A DNA stretch of 64,000 nucleotides, taken from NCBI GenBank assembly GCA_017656165.1, contig JACDOL010000004.1:1-64000 (forward strand), read 5' to 3'. Below, in pieces: positions 37,586-47,620 of this stretch. Both the position numbers and the translations under genes were made by a program. Positions within the stretch are counted from its first letter, which is position 1; the number at the start of each line of letters is the position of its first letter. Origin of the DNA: Desulfotomaculum sp. (lineage in GTDB: Bacteria; Bacillota; Desulfotomaculia; Desulfotomaculales; Desulfohalotomaculaceae). Under the pieces are notes generated by a model, which saw only the letters and a program-made list of their open reading frames with translations, had not been told where the DNA came from and made no database searches.

Positions 37586-38684
37586 CTTGCCAAATATAAC
37601 GTTTGCGGAAAAGTCTGCTCAACAGATTGAGGCAGACATTTTAAATAGATACGAAGAACTTACAGGCAAAAGGCTGGCTGTGGCAGATCCACGCCGCAAG
37701 CTGATTCAAGCTATTGTATATATTATAACCGTGCAGCGCAATCTCATAGATTTTTCTGCCAAGCAGAATCTTCTAGGCTACTCATCCGGCGACTATCTTG
37801 ACCATGTCGGTGCTTTAACAAACACCGCCCGCCTGCAGCCCACCTATGCTAAAACTACGGTTCGCTTTCACCTTTCCGTGTCCCAGCAGCAGACCATACC
37901 AGCCGGAACCAGGGTAACAGCCGGGGACGGCGTTTTCTTTGCCACCACCCAAGATGTTACGGTTGATGCCGGCCAGACATATGTAGACGTGGAAGTTCAG
38001 TGCACGGAAGCCGGCACGGTAGGGAACGGCTACCTGCCCGGGGAGATAAACCAGCTGGTGGACCCTATCCAGTGGGTGGAATCAGTGGAGAACATCACTG
38101 AAAGCGAGGGCGGGGCGGATCTGGAGGATGATGACGCCTATGCCGAGCGCATTCAGCAGGCCCCGGAAAGCTTTTCGGTGGCCGGGCCGGAAGGGGCGTA
38201 TGAATACTGGGCAAGAACCGCTAACCAGTCAATCATTGATGTTTCAGTACGCAGCCCCTCAGCAGGTACCGTGGAAATTCGTCCATTGCTAGAAGGGGGA
38301 GAAATACCGGGGCAGGATATTCTGGATGCGGTTCTGGAAGCCTGCAACGACAGGAAAGTAAGGCCCCTCACGGATCAGGTGCAGGTGTTGGCTCCGGAGC
38401 AGGTAAGCTACGACATCACTCTCACATACTGGATCAGTACCGAGAACTCCAGCACGGCCGCAACCATACAGCAACAGGTAAACCAGGCCGTGGAAGATTA
38501 TAAGCTCTGGCAGAAATCCAAGCTGGGCCGGGATATTGATCCCAGTGAATTGGTTTATAGGGTGAAGAATGCAGGTGCCAAAAGAGTAGAAGTAACATCT
38601 CCGGTATATACTCAGGTAGAAACCTATCAAGTGGCAACGGAAGGTAATGTAACAGTCACTTATGGAGGATTGGAAGATGACTGA
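37569..38684 (+). CDS. Baseplate J protein
   Basis: Conserved NLLGYSSGDYLDHVGALTNTARL...AGTRVTAGDGVFFAT...GTVGNGYLPGEINQLVDP. Confidence 0.95.
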   Translation: MTSRFNLPNITFAEKSAQQIEADILNRYEELTGKRLAVADPRRKLIQAIVYIITVQRNLIDFSAKQNLLGYSSGDYLDHVGALTNTARLQPTYAKTTVRFHLSVSQQQTIPAGTRVTAGDGVFFATTQDVTVDAGQTYVDVEVQCTEAGTVGNGYLPGEINQLVDPIQWVESVENITESEGGADLEDDDAYAERIQQAPESFSVAGPEGAYEYWARTANQSIIDVSVRSPSAGTVEIRPLLEGGEIPGQDILDAVLEACNDRKVRPLTDQVQVLAPEQVSYDITLTYWISTENSSTAATIQQQVNQAVEDYKLWQKSKLGRDIDPSELVYRVKNAGAKRVEVTSPVYTQVETYQVATEGNVTVTYGGLEDD

Positions 38685-39240
38685 TATATACAATATTAGC
38701 TTACTAGATATTCTGCCAGAGAGTCTTATAAAGGACCCGGACGTGAAAGCCCTTGCCCAAGCAATTGACCCGGAGCTTCAAGCTATATCTTCAGTCATTG
38801 TGGAATGCATTCTGTTAACTCGTATTGACGAACTGCCTGAAGAGGTAGTGGACGTCCTGGCCCTACAGTTTCACGTAGACTTTTATGAGCCTGATTTACC
38901 GCTAAAGCAAAAAAGAGAGTTAGTTAAAAATTCAATTTCATGGCATAAGAGAAAAGGTACTCCTTCTGCGGTTGAGGAACTTGTTACTGCCATCTTTGGA
39001 GATGGTGAAGTGCAAGAATGGTTTGAATATGGTGGCCAGCCATATCATTTTAAGGTTTTAACCAATAATAGTGCAGCAACCACCACTGACGTGCAGAGGT
39101 TTGAAAGAGCTGTTGAATCTGTAAAGAATGCTCGCTCTATTCTTGAAGCTGTAGAAATAACCGTTACAGATGAAATGGAACTATACCTTGGTGGTGTTGT
39201 GCATGTAGGTGAGTATTACGAAGTAAGGCAGGTGACGTGA
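38677..39240 (+). CDS. Tail protein I
   Basis: SLLDILPESLIKDPDVKALAQAIDPEL...HKRKGTPSAVEELVTAIFG. The track start is 38662. Confidence 0.93.
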   Translation: MTDIYNISLLDILPESLIKDPDVKALAQAIDPELQAISSVIVECILLTRIDELPEEVVDVLALQFHVDFYEPDLPLKQKRELVKNSISWHKRKGTPSAVEELVTAIFGDGEVQEWFEYGGQPYHFKVLTNNSAATTTDVQRFERAVESVKNARSILEAVEITVTDEMELYLGGVVHVGEYYEVRQVT

Positions 39241-39243
39241 TAA

Positions 39244-39753
39244 ATGGGGGCATTCGGTGGACTTATATTAACTAATAAAGGAAGAGCACTACAGAGTAAA
39301 GCTCAAACTGGAACTCAGCTTAATTTTACAAAAGTTAAGATTGGAGACGGGGAATTAAGCGGCCAAAGCATTCTTGAACTCAATGATTTGATTAGTCCAA
39401 AGATGGATTTAAGTATTTTAGAATTAAAAACAATGCCAGAAGGAAAAGCAAGTTTAAAGAGTTTTCTAAGCAATGAGGGCCTTTCATCAGGTTTTTACTG
39501 GCGAGAACTAGGGGTTTTTGCCCAGGATCCTGATGAAGGGGAAATATTATACTGCTACGGAAATGCCGGTGAGAATGCGGAATATATACCAGCTGGAGGC
39601 GGGGCAGATGTAGTAGAGAAATATATCAACATAGTAACCATAGTTGATAATGCTTCTAACGTTTCTGCAACTTTGGGCTCAGAAATATATGTAACACAGG
39701 CTGATTATAAAGAGACGAAGCTTCTTTTTTATTTTGACATGGGGGGAATGTAG
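39244..39753 (+). CDS. Phage tail-collar/fibre N-terminal protein
   Basis: LTNKGRALQSKAQTGTQLNFTKVKIGDGEL...FYWRELGVFAQDPDEGEILYCYGNAG. Confidence 0.88.
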   Translation: MGAFGGLILTNKGRALQSKAQTGTQLNFTKVKIGDGELSGQSILELNDLISPKMDLSILELKTMPEGKASLKSFLSNEGLSSGFYWRELGVFAQDPDEGEILYCYGNAGENAEYIPAGGGADVVEKYINIVTIVDNASNVSATLGSEIYVTQADYKETKLLFYFDMGGM

Positions 39754-40083
39754 ATGGCTACGAGTAAAAAACTTTTTGCTCCCACTCAACTCGGGACAAC
39801 TGCCGGAACATTGTACACAGTCCCAGCCAGCTCGAAGACGCTCGTCAAACGTTTAATTGTCCATAACACGGATACCGCGGCCCACAGCATAACGCTTTAC
39901 CTGGTTCCTAACGGAGGGGCGGCCGGGCCGAGCAATCAGGTGGTTAAGCACAGCATTGATGCCGAGGATTATGCTGTCTTTGATCTAGACCAGGTACTGG
40001 AGGAAGGGGATACTATCCAGGCCCTGGCTGATACCGCCAGCGTCCTTACCATTCATGGTTCTGGGATTGAAGGGGTGAGCTGA
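39754..40083 (+). CDS. Phage structural protein
   Basis: LGTTAGTLYTVPASSKTLVKRLIVHNTDTAAHSITLYLVP. Confidence 0.6.
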   Translation: MATSKKLFAPTQLGTTAGTLYTVPASSKTLVKRLIVHNTDTAAHSITLYLVPNGGAAGPSNQVVKHSIDAEDYAVFDLDQVLEEGDTIQALADTASVLTIHGSGIEGVS

Positions 40084-41264
40084 TGTTAATTATTAATAAA
40101 ATCAAGAAGATTTTAGATAAGCTAAAAGAAGACCTTGCTGCGCATAAGGCTGAAAATGTTTCAGACGGAGTACACGGCATGGGTACCGCTGCAAGCAAAG
40201 ATGCTCAAACGTCTGTTACTGATGAAACGGCTGGGCGGTTAATGCAAGTTGGTGCTTTTGGTTTAGGCGCAGCTGTACCATTACTTGAAGATGCAGATAC
40301 AGTTATTGCAAGCGGAATATACCGTTTTGATGCAAACACTATAGGTGCGCCTATAGCTGCCCACGGGTTTCTTTGGCATAACAAGCGAGGGGACACTTAT
40401 ACTGCTAACCCTGCGGCTAGTCAAATTGCAGTTCAAGGCAGTCAAATTTGGTTTAGAGTACATCAAAGTGGAGTATGGTCAGAATGGAGAGAAATATACC
40501 ACACAGGAAAATCAGGGACAGGAAGCGGTTTAGATGCTGACCTTTTAGATGGTAAACATGCTTATGAATTAGTACACAAGTATGAAATAAATGCCTATTC
40601 AAATAGTGATGACGCAGACGCATATACAGAAAAACCGCCTGTTGCAGTGATGGAATTAGAAGATGATGGTAGTTTAGGTTGGCCTTTCAATTATGGTTTA
40701 ATAGTTACTTACTGGGCTAGTCGCGATAGGGCAAAACAATTAGCTTATGAGGCTGGAAACGTAAACGCGATGTATTTCAGAGAATTGCACCCAGCTAATT
40801 ACCCAAACTGGAGTGAATGGCGGCAAGTTATGACAGATGCGGATACAGTGAAAACACGGGTCAACAACGGCCAGCTTGAATATTATGACGGAGGGGAGTG
40901 GAAACCAGTGATAGCAATAGGAACAAAATACTATACAGCAAATTTAGAAGTATCATCTCCAACAGTTGATCAGTATTACACTATTATGAATATATCAGGT
41001 AAAGGAGTATTGCATAATATTTATGCCAGCTGCAGTTATGTTTATAGATTAGGTTTAAGAATAACTTTAGATGGAGTTGTTTATACCGTTGGGGCAATTC
41101 CTCCAAATGCTGAAAATGGTAACATTGCACGCCGAATATCTGATGACTATGATTCCTTAATCTTTTCGCCTAACGTAAAGTTTAATTCTTCTTGTAAAGT
41201 CGAAGTAGTACATACTGTTAATAGTGAAATCGTTCGTACTAGTGTTGATTATAGTTTATTATAA
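40083..41264 (+). CDS. Tail fibre protein with pyocin-knob-like domain
   Basis: FRVHQSGVWSEWREIYHTGKSG, LDADLLDGKHA, NYPNWSEWRQVMT. Confidence 0.8.
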   Translation: MLIINKIKKILDKLKEDLAAHKAENVSDGVHGMGTAASKDAQTSVTDETAGRLMQVGAFGLGAAVPLLEDADTVIASGIYRFDANTIGAPIAAHGFLWHNKRGDTYTANPAASQIAVQGSQIWFRVHQSGVWSEWREIYHTGKSGTGSGLDADLLDGKHAYELVHKYEINAYSNSDDADAYTEKPPVAVMELEDDGSLGWPFNYGLIVTYWASRDRAKQLAYEAGNVNAMYFRELHPANYPNWSEWRQVMTDADTVKTRVNNGQLEYYDGGEWKPVIAIGTKYYTANLEVSSPTVDQYYTIMNISGKGVLHNIYASCSYVYRLGLRITLDGVVYTVGAIPPNAENGNIARRISDDYDSLIFSPNVKFNSSCKVEVVHTVNSEIVRTSVDYSLL

Positions 41265-41276
41265 AGGAGTGATAAA

Positions 41277-41654
41277 ATGTTTGAGCTTTTAGAAAATGGT
41301 CAAATTTTAAAAGTTTCAATATTGGAAGAAATAGACGCAAAAATAAAAGAACATTATTGTATGCAAAAAGCAATTAAAGCTACGGCAGAAAAAACTAATT
41401 TATTAATCAACGAAGAATTAACCATTACCTTACAATGGCAAACCTTTGACATTGAACAGGGAGTACACGTTAACGATACTACCAATACTGAAAAATTTAT
41501 TGTGGACATTGAAGGGACACGCCAGGAAATAACCCCGGTTAACGGCGCAGCACAAATTGCCTTTGCCAGTGAAACCGAAGGGGAGTTTGTTATTAGAACT
41601 GTCAACCTGAATACTGACAATGCGGAAATTAAGGTGGTGGTGGCAAGTGCCTAA
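41277..41654 (+). CDS. Hypothetical protein downstream of the tail fibre
   Basis: aaaggagtgataaa RBS. Confidence 0.5.
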   Translation: MFELLENGQILKVSILEEIDAKIKEHYCMQKAIKATAEKTNLLINEELTITLQWQTFDIEQGVHVNDTTNTEKFIVDIEGTRQEITPVNGAAQIAFASETEGEFVIRTVNLNTDNAEIKVVVASA

Positions 41655-41929
41655 AGTGGAGTTTGATAAAACCAAAAATAAGTTTTATGTCAAGGAAACT
41701 TATGAGGAAACAAGGGAGAAGTACCTAAAAAAAATAAAAGAGGCAGAACTGCTAGGGGAAACAGAAGAAGCAGACCTGCTGCGCCAGGAGTGGAACAGAA
41801 AAAGGCTAAGTTTAAAAAGTAGACAATAGACTTAAAATGTGCAGCAACGCCTAAAACGATAGGCGTTATTTTTATGCCCGGGCCAGCCCCGGGCAAAGTA
41901 CATACATGTTGATTCGGGGGGGTGGGATA

Positions 41930-42151
41930 ATGCCGTCATGCGATGCACATGAGGAGATGAAAGAACAGCTGCGTGACCACGAGAGGCGCATTGCAAAACT
42001 AGAGAAAACAGACGCAGAGTTTGCCGTGCGCCTTGAGAACTTATGCAAAAAGTTAGAAGAATTAACGTCATGGATGAAAGCCCTGGTGATTGCGCTTATA
42101 TCGGCTACCGGAGGCTTTTTTATTTGGTACGTACAGCAGTTAGGGCGGTGA
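41930..42151 (+). CDS. XhlA-like haemolysin/holin-associated protein
   Basis: EMKEQLRDHERRIAKLEKTDAEFAVRLENLCKKLEELTSWMKALVIALISATGGFFIW. The track start is 41906. Confidence 0.75.
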   Translation: MPSCDAHEEMKEQLRDHERRIAKLEKTDAEFAVRLENLCKKLEELTSWMKALVIALISATGGFFIWYVQQLGR

Positions 42152-42155
42152 GAAT

Positions 42156-42527
42156 GTGGAGGAAGTAGTTGAGTTAATTATCCCATTTATTGCACTTGCC
42201 ATATTAAGCGTTATGATTGATAAGTTTACGTTGTTTCTTGAAGGTGTTATGAAGCTAATACCAGGTTTGCCAGACAGCTTTGAGTGGCCTGTTGCATACA
42301 TTATTGTATTGGCGGTAGGCTACGTTATTTGTTGGCAGGGTAACTATGACTTGTTTGCCTACCTAAACATTAACTTTCGTCAGCCATGGCAGGGCTGGCT
42401 TATGACAGCTTTAGTTATATCAGGCGGCAGTGCTTTTGTGCGTAGTAGTTTTGATGTAGTAGACAACATCCCGGCAAGCCTAAGCGGGCTAACAGCGACA
42501 ATCAAAAAAATCTTTAGTGTTAAGTGA
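42156..42527 (+). CDS. Membrane protein, holin candidate
   Basis: Several hydrophobic segments; lysis module. Confidence 0.6.
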   Translation: MEEVVELIIPFIALAILSVMIDKFTLFLEGVMKLIPGLPDSFEWPVAYIIVLAVGYVICWQGNYDLFAYLNINFRQPWQGWLMTALVISGGSAFVRSSFDVVDNIPASLSGLTATIKKIFSVK

Positions 42528-42540
42528 GGAGGGATTTATT

Positions 42541-43110
42541 ATGCGTATAGTGATAGATCCGGGCCATGGCGGTAAGGATCCCGGCGCAGTGGCAAACGGA
42601 TTAACTGAAAAGCGGCTGACATGGGATATTGCAAACCTGGTGAAGCAAAAACTTGCTAATGTTGATGCAGATGTTATTATTATCCAACCGAGCGCCAAAA
42701 ATCCCAACAGCACCGCCAAAGACGAAGTTAACCTGCCGCCACAGGAAGCAAACCGGCTGGGTGCTGATTTTTTCCTAAGCATCCACATTAACGCTGGCGG
42801 TGGTACCGGCTTTGAGAGTTTTGTTTATTCTAAAGGAAGTAAGGCAGACCGTATCCGCAACAAACTGCATCATCAGATTATGCAGTATCTTAAAAAGTAC
42901 AACCTGCCGGACAGAGGCAAAAAGTACAGTCAGTGGCTTGGTGTACTAAGGATGACAAAGATGCCTGCTGTGCTTATCGAATGTGGGTTTATTGACCATC
43001 CAAATGATGCCAGGCTGTTGGCCGACCCAAAGTTTATTAATGGATTAGCTAATGAGATAGCGTATGGGTTAATTGTTGCGCTGGGACTGAAAACTAAAGG
43101 AGGTAAATAA
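42541..43110 (+). CDS. N-acetylmuramoyl-L-alanine amidase (endolysin)
   Basis: IVIDPGHGGKDPGAVANGLTEKRL...FFLSIHINAGGG...AVLIECGFIDHPNDARLL. Confidence 0.95.
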   Translation: MRIVIDPGHGGKDPGAVANGLTEKRLTWDIANLVKQKLANVDADVIIIQPSAKNPNSTAKDEVNLPPQEANRLGADFFLSIHINAGGGTGFESFVYSKGSKADRIRNKLHHQIMQYLKKYNLPDRGKKYSQWLGVLRMTKMPAVLIECGFIDHPNDARLLADPKFINGLANEIAYGLIVALGLKTKGGK

Positions 43111-43112
43111 TT

Positions 43113-43343
43113 ATGAGACCTTTTTTAGATAGGCTTAAGAGTAGGAAATTTATAATGGCCCTATTGGCGGCAATAATAGCTGGACTAAAAGTATATTACC
43201 CGGACCTGCCAGAGGAAAGCATTAAGACGATAGTTATGGCGCTTATGGGATATGTTGCAGTTGAAGGAGCCGTTGATGCAGCTGCTCAACTTGCCAGGTG
43301 GCTGGCTCAGAAGTATCCAAAGGATGAGTCAGATGGCCACTAG
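43113..43343 (+). CDS. Small membrane protein (holin-like)
   Basis: FIMALLAAIIAGLKVYYP...MALMGYVAVEGAVDAA. Confidence 0.55.
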   Translation: MRPFLDRLKSRKFIMALLAAIIAGLKVYYPDLPEESIKTIVMALMGYVAVEGAVDAAAQLARWLAQKYPKDESDGH

Positions 43344-43482
43344 CAAAGAAGAAATGGAACGGGATATTGAAAAGATAAAGCGGTTGTGTGATGCATTCAA
43401 GGGACGAAAAGAAGAGCGCAGCATGCGCCAGGTGCTAAGGCAGATATGCAGCTACACCGCTAAATATATGATTGAGTAAACG

Positions 43483-43526
43483 AACCCCGGCGGCAGGCTT
43501 CGGTCTGTTGCCGGGGTTTTTTATTT
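43483..43526 (+). terminator. Rho-independent terminator after the lysis module
   Basis: aaccccggcggcaggcttcggtctgttgccggggttttttatttt. Confidence 0.85.
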
Positions 43527-43613
43527 TATATTCTATTTAGTTCACTCAGATTCTCTTATCGTTAAGGTTGGGGGATATTATTTTTTGTAGCATTGATTAA
43601 CAAAAAGCAATTG

Positions 43614-43696
43614 TGTTCGATAAAATATAATTTTAATAATAATCGAACAACGCATTGACTATGCCCGCCAAATTTAGTATATTTTAGTTGTTCGAT
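43614..43696 (+). promoter_or_regulatory. Promoter with three TGTTCGAT/ATCGAACA motifs upstream of the ATPase-protease pair
   Basis: TGTTCGAT 43614-43621, ATCGAACA 43642-43649, TTGACT 43655-43660, 17-bp spacer, TATATT 43678-43683, TGTTCGAT 43689-43696. Confidence 0.7.
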
Positions 43697-43725
43697 AAAC
43701 TATGTAAGAGGTGGCTTTTAGAACA

Positions 43726-44820
43726 ATGAAAATAGATAATCTTCTGCCAAAGTTAATTAGAGCAGCTCTTTCTAATGATGTTAGGGCAGTCCAGAGCATA
43801 TCACTGACTCTCTGTAGAAAGTTAAAAAAAGAAAACCCTAAGATATCAGAGGAGATAGCAAAAGCACTTAGTTACGTTGGGGTGGGGGCTAACCCTTTAC
43901 GTTCAATTGGTTTTGAAAATTTACCGTTAGATTCGGATTCGGGACAAACATTATTGAAGTTTGAGGAACCAATAGAAATAGATCCACCTATTTATCAGGA
44001 GAATGTACAATCACTAATGCAAAGGTTTATTCTTGAAAGAAGAAATGTTGAGAAGTTAATAACTAATGGCATAAAACCCCCAACTAGCATGCTATTAATT
44101 GGACCTCCTGGTGTTGGGAAAACTTACCTAGCCAAATATCTTTCTTTTATCTTAGATCTTGGTTTAATTGTACTTGATCTTTCAACTGCAATATCTAGTT
44201 ATTTAGGGAAAACTGGTCAAAACTTACGCTCAGTGTTAGACTTTGCAAGAAGTCAACCATCAATCCTATTTCTGGATGAGTTTGATGCTATTGCTAAGCG
44301 TCGTGATGAACCCGGAGATTTAGGGGAATTAAAAAGGATTGTCAATGTATTATTAAAAGAACTCGAAGATTGGCCAGTATATTCAATAATCATTGCTGCA
44401 ACAAATCACCCAGAACTCTTAGATAAAGCGATATGGAGAAGGTTTGACTATGTAGTAGAGATTAATCTCCCGTCTAAAGAAGGATCCATTATGATTTTAC
44501 AAAGATACTTAAATGTGGAAATTGATCATAGAGTGCTTTCAAGTATAGCCGAGCTAATTTCTGGGGTAAGTCCAGCAGAAATTAAACTAATTGCTGATAG
44601 GGTAAACAGAAGATTTGTTTTGGAAGATATAGACCCATTGAAATGTCTCTTAGAAGAGATAAGTCAATATATCAATGATGATTCAAAAAAAGCGGCTCTT
44701 TTAGCTAGGTTGTTAAGAAAAAGTTTTGGTAAATCAATAACTATAAGACAAATAGCAGCCTTGGTAAATAAAAGCCCCTCAACAGTACATCATTACCTAA
44801 AGGAGGTTAAAGATGAGTGA
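43726..44820 (+). CDS. ietA: AAA+ ATPase, IetA-like, with C-terminal HTH
   Basis: Walker A LLIGPPGVGKTYLAKYL, Walker B ILFLDEFDAIAKRR, AAA arginine region; C-terminal SITIRQIAALVNKSPSTVHHYLKEV. The track start is a GTG at 43711. Confidence 0.75.
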   Translation: MKIDNLLPKLIRAALSNDVRAVQSISLTLCRKLKKENPKISEEIAKALSYVGVGANPLRSIGFENLPLDSDSGQTLLKFEEPIEIDPPIYQENVQSLMQRFILERRNVEKLITNGIKPPTSMLLIGPPGVGKTYLAKYLSFILDLGLIVLDLSTAISSYLGKTGQNLRSVLDFARSQPSILFLDEFDAIAKRRDEPGDLGELKRIVNVLLKELEDWPVYSIIIAATNHPELLDKAIWRRFDYVVEINLPSKEGSIMILQRYLNVEIDHRVLSSIAELISGVSPAEIKLIADRVNRRFVLEDIDPLKCLLEEISQYINDDSKKAALLARLLRKSFGKSITIRQIAALVNKSPSTVHHYLKEVKDE

Positions 44821-47098
44821 GAAACTTCTATTGCTGGGGAATGGAGAAAATTATATTGAACCATTTGAAAAAGACTCTAATTTCCCACCAAAACCTTTAC
44901 CCAGAACTTATACAGAAGCTAGGGATAGTTTATTAAAACAGATTGCCGATTTAAAATATGAAATATCTAAAATACCAAGTACTCACAGGTGTCAGCAACT
45001 TATATTTTGTATAAGAATGACTCCAGACTTTATTGCAAAAACACATTACCCTAACACATTATTCACGGGCGATTGTAAAGGGATAGTTGATGTTGGGTCT
45101 AGGCCTTGGAGAGTAAAGGTTGATAGAAAAATTAATGGTGAGATAAAAAAGGTAGAAGAATTTGGTAAAATAATTTTTGCTAGGTCCTCAGAACAGGGAA
45201 TTGATACAATTGTAAAAAAACTACACTACAGTGAGCAAAGCGTTAGCAAAAAATGGATTGCCGATATAATAAAGATAGATCAAATATCGTTATTACAACC
45301 ATCAGAAAAGTTTTTGGGATTTGATGATTGGAATGACGGAAAAGTAGAAATTGTTCTGCACCCGTTTGGTTATGAAAATGATGCTGCCTTAGATAAATTA
45401 CGAAATATATTAGAAAAAAATAATATCCCTAGAGAAAAAATAAAATATAAAACTTACCCCAATGGTCCTACTTTTGTTTCTGTATACCTTAACAAAAATG
45501 TATTAAATAGTTTGTTATTGTTTAATCCAATTAGAACAGTACACCCATTAAAATTTGAATTTTCGCCTAAAGTTCGTTCTTTTGGAACTTCACAAGCCCC
45601 TAAACCCCCTAAAGTAACCCAGAAATCTTCTATAAAGATTGGTATCTTTGATGGGGGTACTGTAACTAATACTTTGCTTTCGCCTTTTGTTACTGCTGTA
45701 GATTTAACGAAAGAGCCACCTGATGATGAGTTATTAAAGCATGGTACTGCAGTTGCAGGAGCTGCCCTATATGGGCCGCTAAACAATTTAAGCGGAAAGG
45801 ATATACTGCCAACACCGCCTGTAAGTGTTGAAAGTTTTAGGGTTTTACCAACTACCAATTATGACCCTGAACTTTACGAAATAATAGATCATATAGAAGA
45901 TATAGTACCAAAGAGAAAGGATATAAAAGTATATAATTTATCCTTGGGTCCTGTAGGGCCAATATTGGATGATGATATAACACGATTTACCTATGCTCTA
46001 GATAAACTTAGTATGGAGCATAAAGTACTATTTGTTGTTGCGGTTGGTAATGATGGTGAACTCCCTGAACCACTAAACAGGATACAAGCTCCTGCTGATA
46101 TTGTTAACGGACTTGGCGTTGGAGCTTATTCCTATGACATACAAAACAATAAGATAAGAGCACCTTATAGTTGTGTAGGTGAAGGGAGAGAGGGGTGCAA
46201 AATTAAACCTGATATTATGGCTTTTGGTGGATGTGATAATAGACCGTTTCATGCGGTTAGCCCGGAAGAGGGGGAAAAATTACTTATAGCTGGGACAAGT
46301 TTTGCATCACCACTAGTAGCAAGGAAAATTGGCGAATTAATAGGACGGTGTGATGATCTAGACGTAATGTCTGCAAGAGCTTTATTGATTCATACCTCTC
46401 AACATCCTAATGGAAAAGCGGACCATGAATTTGGACATGGTATAATGCTCAACTCAATAGATGATATATTACAATGTAGCAAGAATTCCGTTTCGGTTAT
46501 TTATAAAAGTAAAATAAACCCAAAGAATTATGCTAAATTGCCAGTTCCTTGGGTTGATATTCCAAAATATAATGGTAGTGTTAAAATTACCTGGACTATA
46601 GCTCTTCTTGCAGTTGCTGATAGTTCAAGACCTGATGAGTATACTGAGGTGTGTATAGAGGATACATTCTACCCGAATGCTTATCATTATAAATTTAAGC
46701 ATGAGGGTACTAGAAAAACTAAAAAAATTCGTGTTGATTTGCACCCAAGTATAGCTGCAGAACTTGAAGCTAATGGATGGAAAAGAGATTCTTTACCTGT
46801 TACCAAATCTGGTTATGCATATGAAACAGAGCGTAGGTCTAGAGACTATAAGTGGGATACCGTAATTAAAAAGCATGTTTCACTAAGATATCAGTCATTA
46901 AAGGAACCGTTTTTGCTATTACATGGCATGGCGAGAAACGGTTTACCCGATACTGTAGAAATTCCATATGTAGCAGTAGTTACCATAACTGCTCCAACCT
47001 ATACAGGGAATTTATATACTGGCATTCGTACTCGTTTTAAGCAGTTACTACCTGTGAGACTGCGTGCAATTAATGAGATCATGGTGCCTATTAGTTAA
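44813..47098 (+). CDS. ietS: Subtilisin-like S8 serine protease, IetS-like
   Basis: S8 triad blocks IGIFDGG, KHGTAVAGAAL, IAGTSFASPLVARKIG; 8-nt overlap with the ATPase gene. Confidence 0.78.
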   Translation: MSEKLLLLGNGENYIEPFEKDSNFPPKPLPRTYTEARDSLLKQIADLKYEISKIPSTHRCQQLIFCIRMTPDFIAKTHYPNTLFTGDCKGIVDVGSRPWRVKVDRKINGEIKKVEEFGKIIFARSSEQGIDTIVKKLHYSEQSVSKKWIADIIKIDQISLLQPSEKFLGFDDWNDGKVEIVLHPFGYENDAALDKLRNILEKNNIPREKIKYKTYPNGPTFVSVYLNKNVLNSLLLFNPIRTVHPLKFEFSPKVRSFGTSQAPKPPKVTQKSSIKIGIFDGGTVTNTLLSPFVTAVDLTKEPPDDELLKHGTAVAGAALYGPLNNLSGKDILPTPPVSVESFRVLPTTNYDPELYEIIDHIEDIVPKRKDIKVYNLSLGPVGPILDDDITRFTYALDKLSMEHKVLFVVAVGNDGELPEPLNRIQAPADIVNGLGVGAYSYDIQNNKIRAPYSCVGEGREGCKIKPDIMAFGGCDNRPFHAVSPEEGEKLLIAGTSFASPLVARKIGELIGRCDDLDVMSARALLIHTSQHPNGKADHEFGHGIMLNSIDDILQCSKNSVSVIYKSKINPKNYAKLPVPWVDIPKYNGSVKITWTIALLAVADSSRPDEYTEVCIEDTFYPNAYHYKFKHEGTRKTKKIRVDLHPSIAAELEANGWKRDSLPVTKSGYAYETERRSRDYKWDTVIKKHVSLRYQSLKEPFLLLHGMARNGLPDTVEIPYVAVVTITAPTYTGNLYTGIRTRFKQLLPVRLRAINEIMVPIS

Positions 47099-47108
47099 TT
47101 AGTTACTT

Positions 47109-47140
47109 ACCCACCACAACAAGGTGGGTCGTTTTTTTAC
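47109..47140 (+). terminator. Rho-independent terminator
   Basis: cccaccacaacaaggtgggtcgttttttt. Confidence 0.75.
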
Positions 47141-47176
47141 TATCTACAAGAACAAATGTTCTGTTATAATTAAATC

Positions 47177-47449
47177 ATGAGAATACAAATTGAAACTTGG
47201 AAAGACAAAATACATGTACTTCTATCAACAGAACTGGGGCAGTACATGCCAGTTGAGATGAAAAATGTATTCCTAAAATACGAGAACCCGACTTTCATTG
47301 AATCCCGGGGCCAGTTTGAACGTGAGTGGTTAGGATTCTATATTAATCAAACCTTCGAAGATGTAAACCACGTTGTAAGAACGTTAAATAAAGCTGGCTT
47401 TAGTGCAGGGCCTTTGATTGACGTTTGGAAATCCTTAAGAGAAGAATAA
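47177..47449 (+). CDS. Small hypothetical protein between the ATPase-protease pair and att
   Basis: Intact 90-aa ORF after tctgttataat. Confidence 0.5.
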   Translation: MRIQIETWKDKIHVLLSTELGQYMPVEMKNVFLKYENPTFIESRGQFEREWLGFYINQTFEDVNHVVRTLNKAGFSAGPLIDVWKSLREE

Positions 47450-47620
47450 TTCCGTATCCCGGCCAAGCGCCGGGCTTTTGTTTATTTATGTATTCTTTTT
47501 CAATTTAATCGTGTAAGTTTTTTGCCATTTTTAAATTATCAATGTTGACAATTTGTTGACAACGAGAAGCTTGTCAGGAAATAGGAAGAGGCTTCCATAT
47601 CCCGGAAGCCTCGATATTAC

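Noticed and set aside
32981-41264. Diversity-generating retroelement acting on the tail fibre.
   Set aside because: No reverse transcriptase ORF and no obvious template/variable repeat pair seen by eye.
43614-43696. TGTTCGAT/ATCGAACA motifs as LexA boxes.
   Set aside because: Half-sites are in the reverse arrangement (GTTCG...CGAAC) and too far apart; a genuine LexA-type box is at 51020-51037.
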